DNA from: JBLINH01 sp047639165
Lineage (GTDB): Bacteria; Patescibacteriota; Minisyncoccia; Phycocordibacterales; JAACPR01
Length of the DNA: 41,821 nt
Direction: 5' to 3'
Assembly: GCA_047639165.1 (NCBI GenBank)
Contig: JBLINH010000006.1
Coordinates: forward strand, 1 to 41,821
Part shown: piece by piece, positions 7,412-15,101 of the stretch
Position numbering within the stretch: the stretch's first letter is position 1
Layout of the letters: every line of letters starts with the position of its first letter
Translations under genes and position numbers: made by a program
The notes under the pieces: model-generated
Seen by the model: only the letters and a program-made list of their open reading frames with translations
Databases searched by the model: none
What the model was told of the DNA's origin: nothing

Positions 7412-8677
7412 ATGAATGAACGGCAAGTTATTACTATATCAGCAGTATTCCTAATATCCTTTATGATCATATCAGGGGCTATTTTTCGACCCGATAAGAT
7501 TCAAAAGATCGTTGATAGAGCAGAGGATTATGTTGCCGGTATCTTTTTTAGGGAAAGTGTTGATGACAAAGAGTTGGTTGATAGGTATGAAATAGCTACG
7601 GAAAGTAGCTCAATAAAAAAAGCACAACTCAGAAGACAGGGAATTAATGTTGATGATATTAAAGTACTTATCGTTCCTGGACATGATGACGTTCATAGTG
7701 GAACTGTATTCAAAGGCATTAGGGAAGTGGACTTGAATAGAGATTTAGCTAAAAACCTATACGACTATCTAAACAAAGAAGATGGTTTTGATGTGACACT
7801 TGCTAGCGATGCTAATGGATACAACAAAGATTTAGAAAAGTATTTCGAAAGAGAAAAGGAAGATATATTAAATTTTAGAAGTGAGTACAAAGAAATAATG
7901 GATGAGTTGGTAGAGGATGGGAAAGTCGATTTAGTTAATGGAGTTTTTCATAACTCAGCACCATCTGATGTTGCATTGAAGTTGTACGGTATAAACAGAT
8001 GGGTGAATGAAGAAGACTTTGATATTGTCCTTCATATTCACTTCAATGATTATCCAAGAAAATCTTGGGAGTGGGGTAAGTTTAATGGTTTTGCAATATA
8101 TGTTCCTGAAGAACAATTTTCAAACGCTAGAGCAAGTAAGGTGTTCGCTAGACATCTTTTAAGTCACTTTAATAATTTCATGCCGGTAAGTAATCACTCA
8201 CAAGAAAAAGATGGAATTGTGGAGGACCAAGAACTTATCGCTATCGGCGCATACAACACAGTCGATGCTATTTCTGTATTAGTTGAATATGGATACATAT
8301 ATGAATCTCAATTCTCAACTAAAGAGTTAAGAGACTTAATGATGAAAGAGTTAGCTTTCCAAACTTTCAAAGGAATGAAGAATTTCTTTAATGATGATAA
8401 TGAAAAAAAAGAAACTACTTTGGTTAATAAGGATATTTTAAATTCTGGTTTATATGAAGGACAAAGAAATCATCCAAGTGTTTTAGGGTTACAAGCACTT
8501 CTTAGATTAGAAGGTAATTACCCTCCAGAAGGGAAGACTCTTAATGATTGCCCTATCACAGGAAACTTTGGTCCTTGTACTAAGGGAGCTATAAAAGATT
8601 TTCAAGATGATAACGGGTTATCTATAACAGGATACATAGAAGAGAAAACAAAAGAGATATTGAGAAATAAGATATAG
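7412..8677 (+). CDS. N-acetylmuramoyl-L-alanine amidase with peptidoglycan-binding domain
   Basis: A membrane-anchored cell-wall hydrolase. Residues 7-26 form a transmembrane anchor. An Amidase_3-type zinc domain follows: VPGHDD (first His), GIREVDLNRDLA (Glu), LHIHFND (second His) and LVEYGYI (catalytic Glu). Residues about 350-421 resemble a PG_binding_1 domain (VLGLQALLRLEGNYP, then GPCTKGAIKDFQ). An insertion of about 60 residues separates the first Zn ligands from the HIHF motif. It is expected to cut the peptide off glycan strands during division or remodelling. Confidence 0.85.
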   Translation: MNERQVITISAVFLISFMIISGAIFRPDKIQKIVDRAEDYVAGIFFRESVDDKELVDRYEIATESSSIKKAQLRRQGINVDDIKVLIVPGHDDVHSGTVFKGIREVDLNRDLAKNLYDYLNKEDGFDVTLASDANGYNKDLEKYFEREKEDILNFRSEYKEIMDELVEDGKVDLVNGVFHNSAPSDVALKLYGINRWVNEEDFDIVLHIHFNDYPRKSWEWGKFNGFAIYVPEEQFSNARASKVFARHLLSHFNNFMPVSNHSQEKDGIVEDQELIAIGAYNTVDAISVLVEYGYIYESQFSTKELRDLMMKELAFQTFKGMKNFFNDDNEKKETTLVNKDILNSGLYEGQRNHPSVLGLQALLRLEGNYPPEGKTLNDCPITGNFGPCTKGAIKDFQDDNGLSITGYIEEKTKEILRNKI

Positions 8678-8704
8678 GCACTTCAGGGAAGTGCCTATAT
8701 TTTT
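8672..8704 (+). terminator. Intrinsic terminator of the amidase gene
   Basis: A perfect 13-bp stem (8672-8684 with 8688-8700) with a 3-nt loop, followed by T4. The amidase stop TAG lies inside the stem. Confidence 0.85.
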
Positions 8705-8948
8705 ATAATTTTTCTTGGATTAGATTTTTACTTTTGTATTCTTCCCAGACCTTTACGTAGTGACCTATGTCGGTGTCTCTAATAAAATACCAAAGAGCAC
8801 ATTCAACTTCTGGAAACTCAGGATCTTCTTTTTCTTCTAATTCATATAGTCCTACTGGTAAGAATTGTTGAATAGTTATTGGCAGGTTGTTTTCTAAAAA
8901 AACAACCTGGTTTACTAATACCGGTTGCTTCACAAGGATCTTTATCAT
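8703..8948 (-). CDS. Hypothetical 81 aa protein
   Basis: A compact acidic protein beginning MIKILVKQPVLVNQVVF, with no membrane segment and no recognised motif. The aromatic/charged C-terminal half (ALWYFIRDTDIGHYVKVWEE) suggests a folded domain. TATAAT at 8959-8964 on the minus strand lies 10 nt before the ATG, consistent with a near-leaderless mRNA. It converges on the amidase gene and shares its terminator. Confidence 0.6.
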   Translation of the reverse strand: MIKILVKQPVLVNQVVFLENNLPITIQQFLPVGLYELEEKEDPEFPEVECALWYFIRDTDIGHYVKVWEEYKSKNLIQEKL

Positions 8949-8994
8949 CTAAAATAGTATTATACCTTAAGTAGATTAAATTTCTATTAAAAAG

Positions 8995-10227
8995 TTATAA
9001 ATTTTTTAATATCTCTCTTGTAACCTTTGCGTCACTCCAAGGAGTTTTTGTATTGTTTGCTTCCATTATGTATGGATCAGTTCCTTTACCAGTTATCAGC
9101 ACAGTGTCTCCTTCATTTGCTAATGAGACAGCTCTTTTGATAGCCTCTTTTCGGTCTATAATCACCTCAAGAGGGGTGTTTATGATAGATTCCTTCATAT
9201 CACCTATGATCTCCAGAGGATCTTCATCATATGGATCCTCGTTTGTAAGTACTATGTGATCACAGTACTCGTCTGCAATCTTAGCCATCTCAGGTCTTTT
9301 CCATTTATCTCTTCCACCTCCAGTGTTTCCTAGTACGCAAATCTTTTTGTTTGGGAAAGCTTTGTAGAGTGCTTCCAATGAGTCTGGAGTGTGAGCATAA
9401 TCAACTACAACATCAAAGTTTTGATTTTCTCTTATGAATTGTGCTCGGCCTTTAACTTCTTCTACTTTCTCAATACCATTTTCTATCACGTCATAATCTA
9501 TATCTATACTTTTTGCGAATGTAGCTGCCGCTAGAATATTGTAGATATTAAACTCACCAACTAACTTAGAAGAGAAAGTAGATTCATCGAACTTCATTTT
9601 GATTCCATTTGAAAGCTCGAATGGTTTTGCGTCCTCCAAGCTGAAAGTGGTCACCACTCCATTGTTTTTCTTTATAAAATAATTTGAATTGGAATCATCT
9701 TCGTTAACAATTAGTGTTCCTCTTAGATTGTCTAAAAGTCTAAGTTTGGCTTCTCTGTAGTTTTCAAAAGACCCGTGAGACTCGATGTGTTCCTTATGAA
9801 GGTTAGTAAAGATTAGGGCATCAAGTTTTATAAACTTGTGTCTAAACTGTTTAGCACCTTCAGATGTCATCTCAAGGATTACCCAATCACACTTAGCTTT
9901 TACTGCGTTGTGCAAAAACTTCTGCATGAAAAATCTTCCAGGCATAGACATCTTGTATTTGTTGGTCCAAGTCTTTTCTCCAATCTTGAAATGAATAGTG
10001 CTTGTTAAAGCTGTTTTGAAACCAGCTTCTTCCAACACTGAGTTTATTAATTCAACGGTAGTTGATTTACCTTTTGTTCCGGTAATACCGACAATCTTTA
10101 ATTTTTTCGCAGGAAACCGGTAGAGTAGGGCACCAGTTAGAGCCAGTAGATAGTGGTATACAGGTTGAAAGAAACGATATAGTCGTTTTGGAATTAGTTT
10201 CTTAATTTTACGTAATAGGTTGTCCAT
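8995..10227 (-). CDS. murE: MurE-like Mur ligase (UDP-MurNAc-peptide synthetase), N-terminal domain missing
   Basis: An ATP-dependent amino-acid ligase of cytoplasmic peptidoglycan precursor synthesis. The P-loop GITGTKGKSTT is at residues 47-57. The central domain contains TNLHKEHIESHGS and KAKLRL-like REAKLRLLDN; the C-terminal domain contains VDYAHTPDSLEAL, LGNTGGGRDKWKRPEM and LITGKGTD. The canonical N-terminal UDP-binding domain is replaced by about 40 residues with a hydrophobic stretch (YHYLLALTGALLY). The selectivity motif reads NEDPYDEDP, which does not let me tell mDAP from Lys. The 410 aa compare with about 490 normally. Confidence 0.82.
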   Translation of the reverse strand: MDNLLRKIKKLIPKRLYRFFQPVYHYLLALTGALLYRFPAKKLKIVGITGTKGKSTTVELINSVLEEAGFKTALTSTIHFKIGEKTWTNKYKMSMPGRFFMQKFLHNAVKAKCDWVILEMTSEGAKQFRHKFIKLDALIFTNLHKEHIESHGSFENYREAKLRLLDNLRGTLIVNEDDSNSNYFIKKNNGVVTTFSLEDAKPFELSNGIKMKFDESTFSSKLVGEFNIYNILAAATFAKSIDIDYDVIENGIEKVEEVKGRAQFIRENQNFDVVVDYAHTPDSLEALYKAFPNKKICVLGNTGGGRDKWKRPEMAKIADEYCDHIVLTNEDPYDEDPLEIIGDMKESIINTPLEVIIDRKEAIKRAVSLANEGDTVLITGKGTDPYIMEANNTKTPWSDAKVTREILKNL

Positions 10228-10280
10228 GTATTTCTATATATTTACATGGTTTGGAGGTTGATACAAGGAGGGGTTTGTGC

Positions 10281-10309
10281 TTGACTTTTAATACAAACTA
10301 TGGTAGTAT
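10281..10309 (+). promoter_or_regulatory. Strong promoter of the 10424 small-protein gene
   Basis: -35 TTGACT (10281-10286), 17 bp spacer, extended -10 TGgTAGTAT (hexamer 10304-10309). The start is predicted near 10316, which gives a leader of about 108 nt. Confidence 0.75.
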
Positions 10310-10315
10310 TAAGGG

Positions 10316-10423
10316 TAGAGAGGTTAATTTCATTACCTCATTTACATTGCCCACTTTTAGTGGGCGTTGACCTCGAGCTTCTGACAGATTAGCTGTTAGA
10401 ACAACAACGGGGCACATTAAAAA
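10316..10423 (+). promoter_or_regulatory. Structured 5' leader with three hairpins
   Basis: Three successive hairpins are visible: GAGGTTAAT/ATTACCTC (10320-10339, one bulge), GCCCAC/GTGGGC (10349-10365, loop TTTTA), and CTGACAG/CTGTTAG (10381-10399, one G-U pair). GGGG at 10409-10412 is the only Shine-Dalgarno-like element. It may be a regulatory leader or a stabiliser; I recognise no riboswitch class. Confidence 0.5.
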
Positions 10424-10729
10424 ATGAAATCTAAAGAAAATAATACCTTTGAAATTGAAAATTTTAACGTTGATTCACCTGAGTGGAAGCTCGGAGGAAT
10501 CGAAGTTGAAACCCCTTGGCCGGGGAAGTGCCAAGACAGGGTCGTTTATGTTAAAGACGACGATGACGATGTTGTTGATATTTGGTTCTGGTTTAACAAA
10601 GCCAAAACCACGGGGGTTTTAAACCTCTACAACAGCTGCTGCTCCTCGGAGTGGCCAGCCCTTCAATTCGAAGGAACCTATAACGAATGCCAGGATTGGA
10701 TTCGTGACAACGGCTATCTACCAAGGTAG
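10424..10729 (+). CDS. Small acidic, Trp- and Cys-containing protein of unknown function
   Basis: A 101 aa soluble protein with no signal peptide. It has a DDDDD run near residue 48, the aromatic stretch IWFWFN, and four Cys residues (C36, a CC pair near 71, one near 89) that could form disulfides or bind metal. Base composition looks more GC-rich than neighbouring genes. A strong promoter, a hairpin-rich leader and hairpins downstream frame it as an independent transcription unit. No family is recognised. Confidence 0.6.
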   Translation: MKSKENNTFEIENFNVDSPEWKLGGIEVETPWPGKCQDRVVYVKDDDDDVVDIWFWFNKAKTTGVLNLYNSCCSSEWPALQFEGTYNECQDWIRDNGYLPR

Positions 10730-10762
10730 AAAAAAGCAATCATGGTTGCTTAGTACAAAACC

Positions 10763-10822
10763 GAATTAAACCCATGAGTTTAATTCAAGCAAAAGCGCAC
10801 GACCCTCGGGTACGTGCGCTTT
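10763..10822. terminator. Tandem hairpins, bidirectional terminator
   Basis: GAATTAAAC/GTTTAATTC (10763-10786) is followed by AAAGCGCACG/CGTGCGCTTT (10792-10822), with T-rich sequence on both sides. It should stop both the small-protein gene and the converging ruvA. A weaker hairpin (AGCAA/TTGCT) precedes them near 10735-10750. Confidence 0.75.
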
Positions 10823-10828
10823 CTTCTT

Positions 10829-11392
10829 TTACCCCAAATTCTTCAACGCCTCTTTTATAATCTCCTCCGTACTTAAGCTTCTATCAATCTTTGATATAAC
10901 ATCTCGCGCATCGCGCTCTGAGTATCCAAGAGAGACCAGTGCTTCAATGGCCGCACCAGACCCCTCTGTATTTACACCACCACTTAAATCAAGAGTACCA
11001 AGTTTGTCTCGTAACTCAATGATGATCTTCTCAGCACTCTTTTTACCAATTCCTGAGACTTTTGTTAAGTAGCTAGCATCTCCCGACATGATACCTTCTT
11101 TGAGGGTTTCAATACTTGAGCTATCTAGAATAGCTAAAGCACTCTTTGGTCCGATACCAGAGATTGTGATAAGTAATCCAAAGAAATCCAACTCCTCTCT
11201 GACAGGGAAGCCATATAGGTCCATAGAGTTTTCTCTAACTGCCATATGAGTGAAAAGACTGGTTTCATTATCAGTCCTTATACTTTGAAGTGTGGTATTA
11301 GTCACCTTCACTAAGTACCCAATACCATTTGTATCGATAATAAGGGATCCAACCCCAACTTCAAGCACTTTTCCTCTTATAGAAGCAATCAT
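10829..11392 (-). CDS. ruvA: Holliday junction DNA helicase subunit RuvA
   Basis: RuvA binds four-way junctions and loads RuvB. The 187 aa show the N-terminal OB domain (MIASIRGKVLEV and ENSMDLYGF), the paired helix-hairpin-helix segments (ITISGIGPKSALAIL and KVSGIGKKSAEKII, about residues 75-130) and a C-terminal domain III (EALVSLGYSERDA). No ruvB or ruvC is in the window. TATCAT on the minus strand at 11401-11406 lies 8 nt before the ATG. Confidence 0.96.
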   Translation of the reverse strand: MIASIRGKVLEVGVGSLIIDTNGIGYLVKVTNTTLQSIRTDNETSLFTHMAVRENSMDLYGFPVREELDFFGLLITISGIGPKSALAILDSSSIETLKEGIMSGDASYLTKVSGIGKKSAEKIIIELRDKLGTLDLSGGVNTEGSGAAIEALVSLGYSERDARDVISKIDRSLSTEEIIKEALKNLG

Positions 11393-11432
11393 ATGTATAT
11401 ATGATACAGGAATTGTTTAAGAGGTTATAGAC

Positions 11433-11461
11433 TTGTCTTTTTGCGCATGGTCTGTTAAAGT
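11433..11461 (+). promoter_or_regulatory. rpsT promoter
   Basis: -35 TTGTCT (11433-11438), 17 bp spacer, extended -10 TGtTAAAGT (hexamer 11456-11461). The predicted start lies only about 5 nt before the ATG. The rplS promoter has the same TAAAGT hexamer. Confidence 0.65.
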
Positions 11462-11472
11462 AACTCGCACAT

Positions 11473-11742
11473 ATGGCAATCACACAATCAGCGAAAAAAG
11501 CACTACGGGGATCCTTAAAGAAGGCGGTATTTAATACACGTAGAGTTAGAGCTTATAAGACTTCTGAGAAAGAAATAGAGAAGCTTCTACTTGAAGGTAA
11601 AGTGGATGAAGCTAAGAAAGCTCTTCCAAATGCTTACAAAGCTATCGACAAAGCAGCTAAAGGAAAGACTCTAAAGAAGAACACTGCTTCAAGAAAGAAA
11701 GCAAAACTATCGGCGAGTATAAAGAGAGTAGATAAGAAATAA
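11473..11742 (+). CDS. rpsT: 30S ribosomal protein S20
   Basis: An 89 aa basic helical protein that binds 16S rRNA in the body of the 30S subunit. The sequence MAITQSAKKALRGSLKKAVF and the later AYKAIDKAAKGKTLKKNTASRKK match the S20 pattern of a three-helix bundle with a KN-x-ASRKK segment. It is a single-gene unit with its own promoter and terminator. Confidence 0.93.
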   Translation: MAITQSAKKALRGSLKKAVFNTRRVRAYKTSEKEIEKLLLEGKVDEAKKALPNAYKAIDKAAKGKTLKKNTASRKKAKLSASIKRVDKK

Positions 11743-11747
11743 GAAGT

Positions 11748-11775
11748 AAAAAACCCACAGAGATGTGGGTTTTTT
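11748..11775. terminator. Bidirectional terminator after rpsT
   Basis: AAAAAACCCAC (11748-11758) pairs with GTGGGTTTTTT (11765-11775), loop AGAGAT. It also overlaps the 3' end of the converging gene at 11774. Confidence 0.9.
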
Positions 11776-12250
11776 AGAATCCAAAATATTCCATAACCTT
11801 TTGTGACATAGGTTCTTCGAGTTCTTCTTCGTCTAAGTAGTCTAATAAGTAATCTCTAATTTCATCAGGATTAGTTTCATGACTGTTGTAAGGAAGAACA
11901 ACATAGGGGATTAGAAGTTTCTTAGATTTGAATATGATCTTATCAAAACTGTCATCTGCGTCATCAATCACCCAAAAAGATTCTAGAGCTGAGTATGGAT
12001 ATAATGTGTCTCCTGCAAGAATACCTTTCCTTGTTATCTTGAAATTAAGAAGTTGAGGTTCTGTTCGAGCTTTCACCTGAGCTATAGAAGTAGCTAATAT
12101 GATAATGACAGCGAGAAGAATATTATCAAAGTAGATTGAGAGAACTGCAATACCAATAGCTATAATACCAACTATCCAATACCAATCAGAACTCCTTTCA
12201 ATGTGTGAATGTTCATGAGCTTGCCACTCAATTTTTTTAGAGTTTGCCAT
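11774..12250 (-). CDS. Membrane protein with two N-terminal helices and a PH-like domain
   Basis: 158 aa. After a His-rich N-terminus (WQAHEHSHIERS), two transmembrane helices lie at about residues 24-58. A soluble domain follows (ITRKGILAGDTLYPYSALESFW) that looks like a bacterial PH-type fold, then an acidic tail. The organisation is common among short CPR membrane proteins, but the role is unknown. TGgTATAAT (hexamer 12259-12264, minus) lies 8 nt before the ATG. Confidence 0.7.
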   Translation of the reverse strand: MANSKKIEWQAHEHSHIERSSDWYWIVGIIAIGIAVLSIYFDNILLAVIIILATSIAQVKARTEPQLLNFKITRKGILAGDTLYPYSALESFWVIDDADDSFDKIIFKSKKLLIPYVVLPYNSHETNPDEIRDYLLDYLDEEELEEPMSQKVMEYFGF

Positions 12251-12268
12251 ATGAAAATATTATACCAC

Positions 12269-13264
12269 TTATTTTTTCTTAGAACCCAAAACTTTTTCCG
12301 TAATCTGACTAAACACGACAGCGATAAATACTATCGCTAAATATATTGATAGTAGTTGTATGAAAGTTAAAGGGATACTTTTTAAACTTCCTAGTATGAA
12401 AGCACTGTACCAAGAAACAAAAGATATTGCGCCAGATGCAAAAGCGATCTTTCTAGTTCTTTGTAGACTGTTAACTAAACCTGTTCCCTTGAACGATATC
12501 TTGATAAGTTTTGGTGATACAACAAGGTTTAGTAGGACACCGTTCAGAACTATGATTCCAACCACCACCACCTTAACTAAGAACTTAGATGAATGATTAA
12601 GTGCTTCCATGTTTGGAATGTACAGCCCGATACCTGAAATAATTAAAAACAGTAACCCAACCCAAATTACTTGTGACATCACCTTCAAGATTTTGTCTTC
12701 AGCAGGAGATATCTTGAAGTCTTTTAGGAATTTGAAGAAAAGAATATCAGTAAAAGTTGCACCACCAACACCTATAGCAAAACCAAGTAAGTGAAGAATT
12801 AGAATTGGCTGATGGAAATATTCAAATATTGGTATGAATGAGATGTCCCTAACAAAAAGACCTACAGTCGAAAGAATAAAAATGGTAGTTGAAGCTCCGG
12901 CTGAACACAAACACCATGTGCACCATGACTTTAGATAGAAAGCTTGAACGAGGGTTAGATAAATTGAGAAAAAGAATGCACCGATGGTAAATCCTGTCAG
13001 AAGAAACATCATGAGATCGCTAAATAGTTGAGGGAATATCATGAGAGTGAGATAGGACGCTATAATCATTAGATAGTAGAGTATTCCAAAGATCTCAAGA
13101 CCTATTCCAAAGAAACTAGAAAACTCACTATTAACAACATCCTTACAATTTGCACCAAGGGGACAAATCATTGGTCCTCCTTTTCTTTTCTCCCTATATA
13201 TTTTTGCTGTTATTTGCAATCCCCAAATCGCTAGGGCGATTATCGCTAAATAGATATATATCAT
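12269..13264 (-). CDS. Vitamin K epoxide reductase (VKOR) family membrane oxidoreductase
   Basis: Bacterial VKOR homologues reoxidise DsbA-like proteins with quinone, replacing DsbB. Seen: a first Cys pair C34/C40 in CPLGANC, a conserved Ser-rich loop (NSEFSSFFG), and the active-site CTWC at residues 115-118 followed by C120. The first 150 residues are the VKOR four-helix domain. About 180 further residues add four or more transmembrane helices of unknown role. The likely partner is the DsbA-like protein at 32439. Confidence 0.82.
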   Translation of the reverse strand: MIYIYLAIIALAIWGLQITAKIYREKRKGGPMICPLGANCKDVVNSEFSSFFGIGLEIFGILYYLMIIASYLTLMIFPQLFSDLMMFLLTGFTIGAFFFSIYLTLVQAFYLKSWCTWCLCSAGASTTIFILSTVGLFVRDISFIPIFEYFHQPILILHLLGFAIGVGGATFTDILFFKFLKDFKISPAEDKILKVMSQVIWVGLLFLIISGIGLYIPNMEALNHSSKFLVKVVVVGIIVLNGVLLNLVVSPKLIKISFKGTGLVNSLQRTRKIAFASGAISFVSWYSAFILGSLKSIPLTFIQLLSIYLAIVFIAVVFSQITEKVLGSKKK

Positions 13265-13319
13265 GACAAGTATTGTACCTCATGTTAAAGTTAAGTTAAA
13301 CCTAGAAAGGAGGAACTAC

Positions 13320-13499
13320 ATGAGAATGCGCCCTACAGCAGGTAATCTGCATGGCGTTAGAGGAAAACCATTGAGAAGATACACTAAAAGAACAAGACAA
13401 TGCAAATATTGTGGTAATAGATTAAATAGCTACAATAAAGGACCAGGTTGCAATTCTTGTAATCAGAAGAAGCTCAATAAGGAATCTAAAAAACTCTAA
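13320..13499 (+). CDS. Small basic zinc-ribbon protein
   Basis: A 59 aa protein. The start at 13320 is chosen because AAAGGAGG lies about 7 nt upstream; the frame is open back to 13263, but that form would overlap the VKOR start. A zinc ribbon C-x2-C-x12-C-x2-C (CKYCG ... CNSC) is flanked by a very basic N-terminus (RGKPLRRYTKRTR). The LNSYNKGP segment resembles ribbons in some DNA-binding regulators. Nucleic-acid binding is likely; the target is unknown. Confidence 0.7.
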   Translation: MRMRPTAGNLHGVRGKPLRRYTKRTRQCKYCGNRLNSYNKGPGCNSCNQKKLNKESKKL

Positions 13500-13585
13500 A
13501 ACCATGTCAGGATAACAAAGTGAGCTACAGCAATGTAGCTCACTACTTATTGCAAAAACCCCATATTTCTTATACCATTGTCGGT

Positions 13586-13672
13586 GGAGAGATGGCAGAG
13601 TGGTCGAATGCACCAGTCTTGAAAACTGGAGTCTCCGAAAGGGGACCGTGGGTTCGAATCCCACTCTCTCCG
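13586..13672 (+). tRNA. tRNA-Ser (UGA)
   Basis: A class II tRNA with a long variable arm. Acceptor GGAGAGA pairs with TCTCTCC, anticodon TGA at 13620-13622 in loop CTTGAAA, T-loop TTCGAAT, discriminator G. CCA is not encoded. Confidence 0.95.
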
Positions 13673-13679
13673 CAGTTAT

Positions 13680-13709
13680 AAAACACCAGCACTTCTATGC
13701 TGGTGTTTT
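13680..13709 (+). terminator. Terminator after tRNA-Ser
   Basis: AAAACACCAGCA pairs with TGCTGGTGTTTT around a 6-nt loop, ending in a T-run. Confidence 0.85.
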
Positions 13710-13719
13710 GTCGTCCATC

Positions 13720-13728
13720 TGCTAAGGT
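13720..13728 (+). promoter_or_regulatory. Extended -10 of ruvX
   Basis: TGcTAAGGT (hexamer 13723-13728), 6 nt before the ruvX ATG. This predicts a leaderless message. Confidence 0.45.
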
Positions 13729-13734
13729 AATTCT

Positions 13735-14151
13735 ATGAAATTCCTAGGAATAGATTACGGAACAAAAAGAATAGGTCTTTCTGTCTCAGATGATGACGGA
13801 AAGATGGCTTTTCCTAATTCAGTTATTGAAACCAATGGTTTTTTGGATAAAATCAAAGAATTTGTTTCTTTGAATGGAATTGATCATATTGTCATCGGAG
13901 AATCAAAAGACTTTGATATGAAAGACAATTCAATTATGGGAGATGTTAATGATCTAAAAGAATCTCTAGAAGAGTCTGGTTTGAAGGTTGATCTTCATAC
14001 AGAACTAATGACGTCACACCAGGTATCAAAAGAAACATTCTCCGCATTCAATGATCCTAAGAGTAGGAAAGAAAAAAAGAAAGATGATATGTTGGATGCT
14101 AAAGCAGCCACAATCATGCTTCAAAACTATTTAGACACTAAAAGTAATTAA
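13735..14151 (+). CDS. ruvX: RuvX/YqgF RNase H-fold nuclease
   Basis: The YqgF family is implicated in 16S rRNA 5' maturation and was earlier called a putative Holliday junction resolvase. Seen: first Asp in FLGIDYGTKRIG (D7), the IVIGE strand, and the C-terminal LDAKAATIMLQNYL with the last catalytic Asp. At 138 aa it is normal size. It is followed 5 nt later by a tRNA-binding protein. Confidence 0.92.
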   Translation: MKFLGIDYGTKRIGLSVSDDDGKMAFPNSVIETNGFLDKIKEFVSLNGIDHIVIGESKDFDMKDNSIMGDVNDLKESLEESGLKVDLHTELMTSHQVSKETFSAFNDPKSRKEKKKDDMLDAKAATIMLQNYLDTKSN

Positions 14152-14156
14152 TATAT

Positions 14157-14492
14157 ATGAGTGAAAAGATTACATACGATGATTTTAAAAAAGTAGAGAT
14201 CAAGATAGGGGAGATCCTAGAGGTTGAAGTGGTAGAAGATGCCGATAAACTTCTTAAACTCAAGGTTGATTTTGGAGAGGAAAATACAAGACAAATACTT
14301 TCTGGAATCAGAGAGTATTTTGAAGACCCACAATCTTTGGTCGGAAAGAAATGTCCTTTTGTTACAAACCTTGAACCACGAACTATCAGAGGATTCGAAA
14401 GCGATGGGATGATCGCTGCTGTTTCTGATGATGAGACTTTCTCACTACTTAATGTTGATGGTGATATAAAGGTTGGGAGCAATGTGTCATAA
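14157..14492 (+). CDS. tRNA-binding domain protein (Trbp111 / MetRS C-terminal type)
   Basis: A stand-alone OB-fold domain of 111 aa like the C-terminal appendix of MetRS. These bind structured tRNA nonspecifically, usually as dimers. Seen: ITYDDFKKVEIKIGEILEVE at the start, the LSGIREYF strand region, and FVTNLEPRTIRGFESDGMI, matching the family core. No MetRS gene is in the window; it may assist one in trans. Confidence 0.85.
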   Translation: MSEKITYDDFKKVEIKIGEILEVEVVEDADKLLKLKVDFGEENTRQILSGIREYFEDPQSLVGKKCPFVTNLEPRTIRGFESDGMIAAVSDDETFSLLNVDGDIKVGSNVS

Positions 14493-14499
14493 TGGGTAA

Positions 14500-15093
14500 A
14501 TGATATTTTCTAAGTTTCATGAAAAAATAAAGAATTGGTTTTTAAAAAACGCTGAGAGCAGTAATGCTAAGTGGTGGCTCGGTATTATTTCTTTTACTGA
14601 AAGTTCTTTTTTCCCAATTCCACCAGACCCATTTCTTATCGCGGTTTTAATGATCAAAAAGCAGTGTTGGCTTCATTATAGTATTTTGGTGGCAGTAACC
14701 TCAGTTTTGGGAGGAATATTCGGGTATTTTATAGGTTTTTGGTTCTTTGAGTTAGCAGGACAGCCACTTGTTGATATATATAACTTACAAGAGCCTTTCG
14801 ATATAGTTACAAACCTGTTTAAAGATAATACTTTCTGGACAACATTTGTCGCTGCTTTTACCCCGATTCCGTATAAGATATTTACTATAGCCGCTGGATT
14901 TTCAAAAGTTAACTTCGTTGTCTTTGTAATAGCTTCTATCATCGGTAGGGGAATACGATATCTAATCATCGGATATATAATGAAAGTATTTGGAGAGAAA
15001 ATTGGAAAACTTGTATTTAAATATTTCAATATTCTTACAATTTTAATCCTTATTCTAATAGTTATCTACATACTATTTAAAACTATTGTATAA
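14500..15093 (+). CDS. YqaA/DedA-family membrane protein
   Basis: 197 aa with about five hydrophobic segments. DedA landmarks are present: FTESSFFPIPPDPFL at residues 28-42, a Gly-rich helix with GGIFGYFIG, then FTPIPYKIFTIAAGF and the Arg-containing GRGIRYLIIGY. DedA proteins act in membrane homeostasis, and some are undecaprenyl-phosphate or phospholipid flippases. The variant with PYK-FT-AAG is the YqaA type. It sits 7 nt after the previous gene. Confidence 0.85.
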   Translation: MIFSKFHEKIKNWFLKNAESSNAKWWLGIISFTESSFFPIPPDPFLIAVLMIKKQCWLHYSILVAVTSVLGGIFGYFIGFWFFELAGQPLVDIYNLQEPFDIVTNLFKDNTFWTTFVAAFTPIPYKIFTIAAGFSKVNFVVFVIASIIGRGIRYLIIGYIMKVFGEKIGKLVFKYFNILTILILILIVIYILFKTIV

Positions 15094-15094
15094 T
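15089..15094 (+). promoter_or_regulatory. -10 box of the pilM operon
   Basis: TATAAT ending 7 nt before the ATG at 15102; leaderless arrangement. Confidence 0.6.
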
Positions 15095-15101
15095 TTAGTG
15101 C

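Noticed and set aside
10316..10423. Known riboswitch class
   Set aside because: The three simple hairpins do not match any aptamer core I can recognise.
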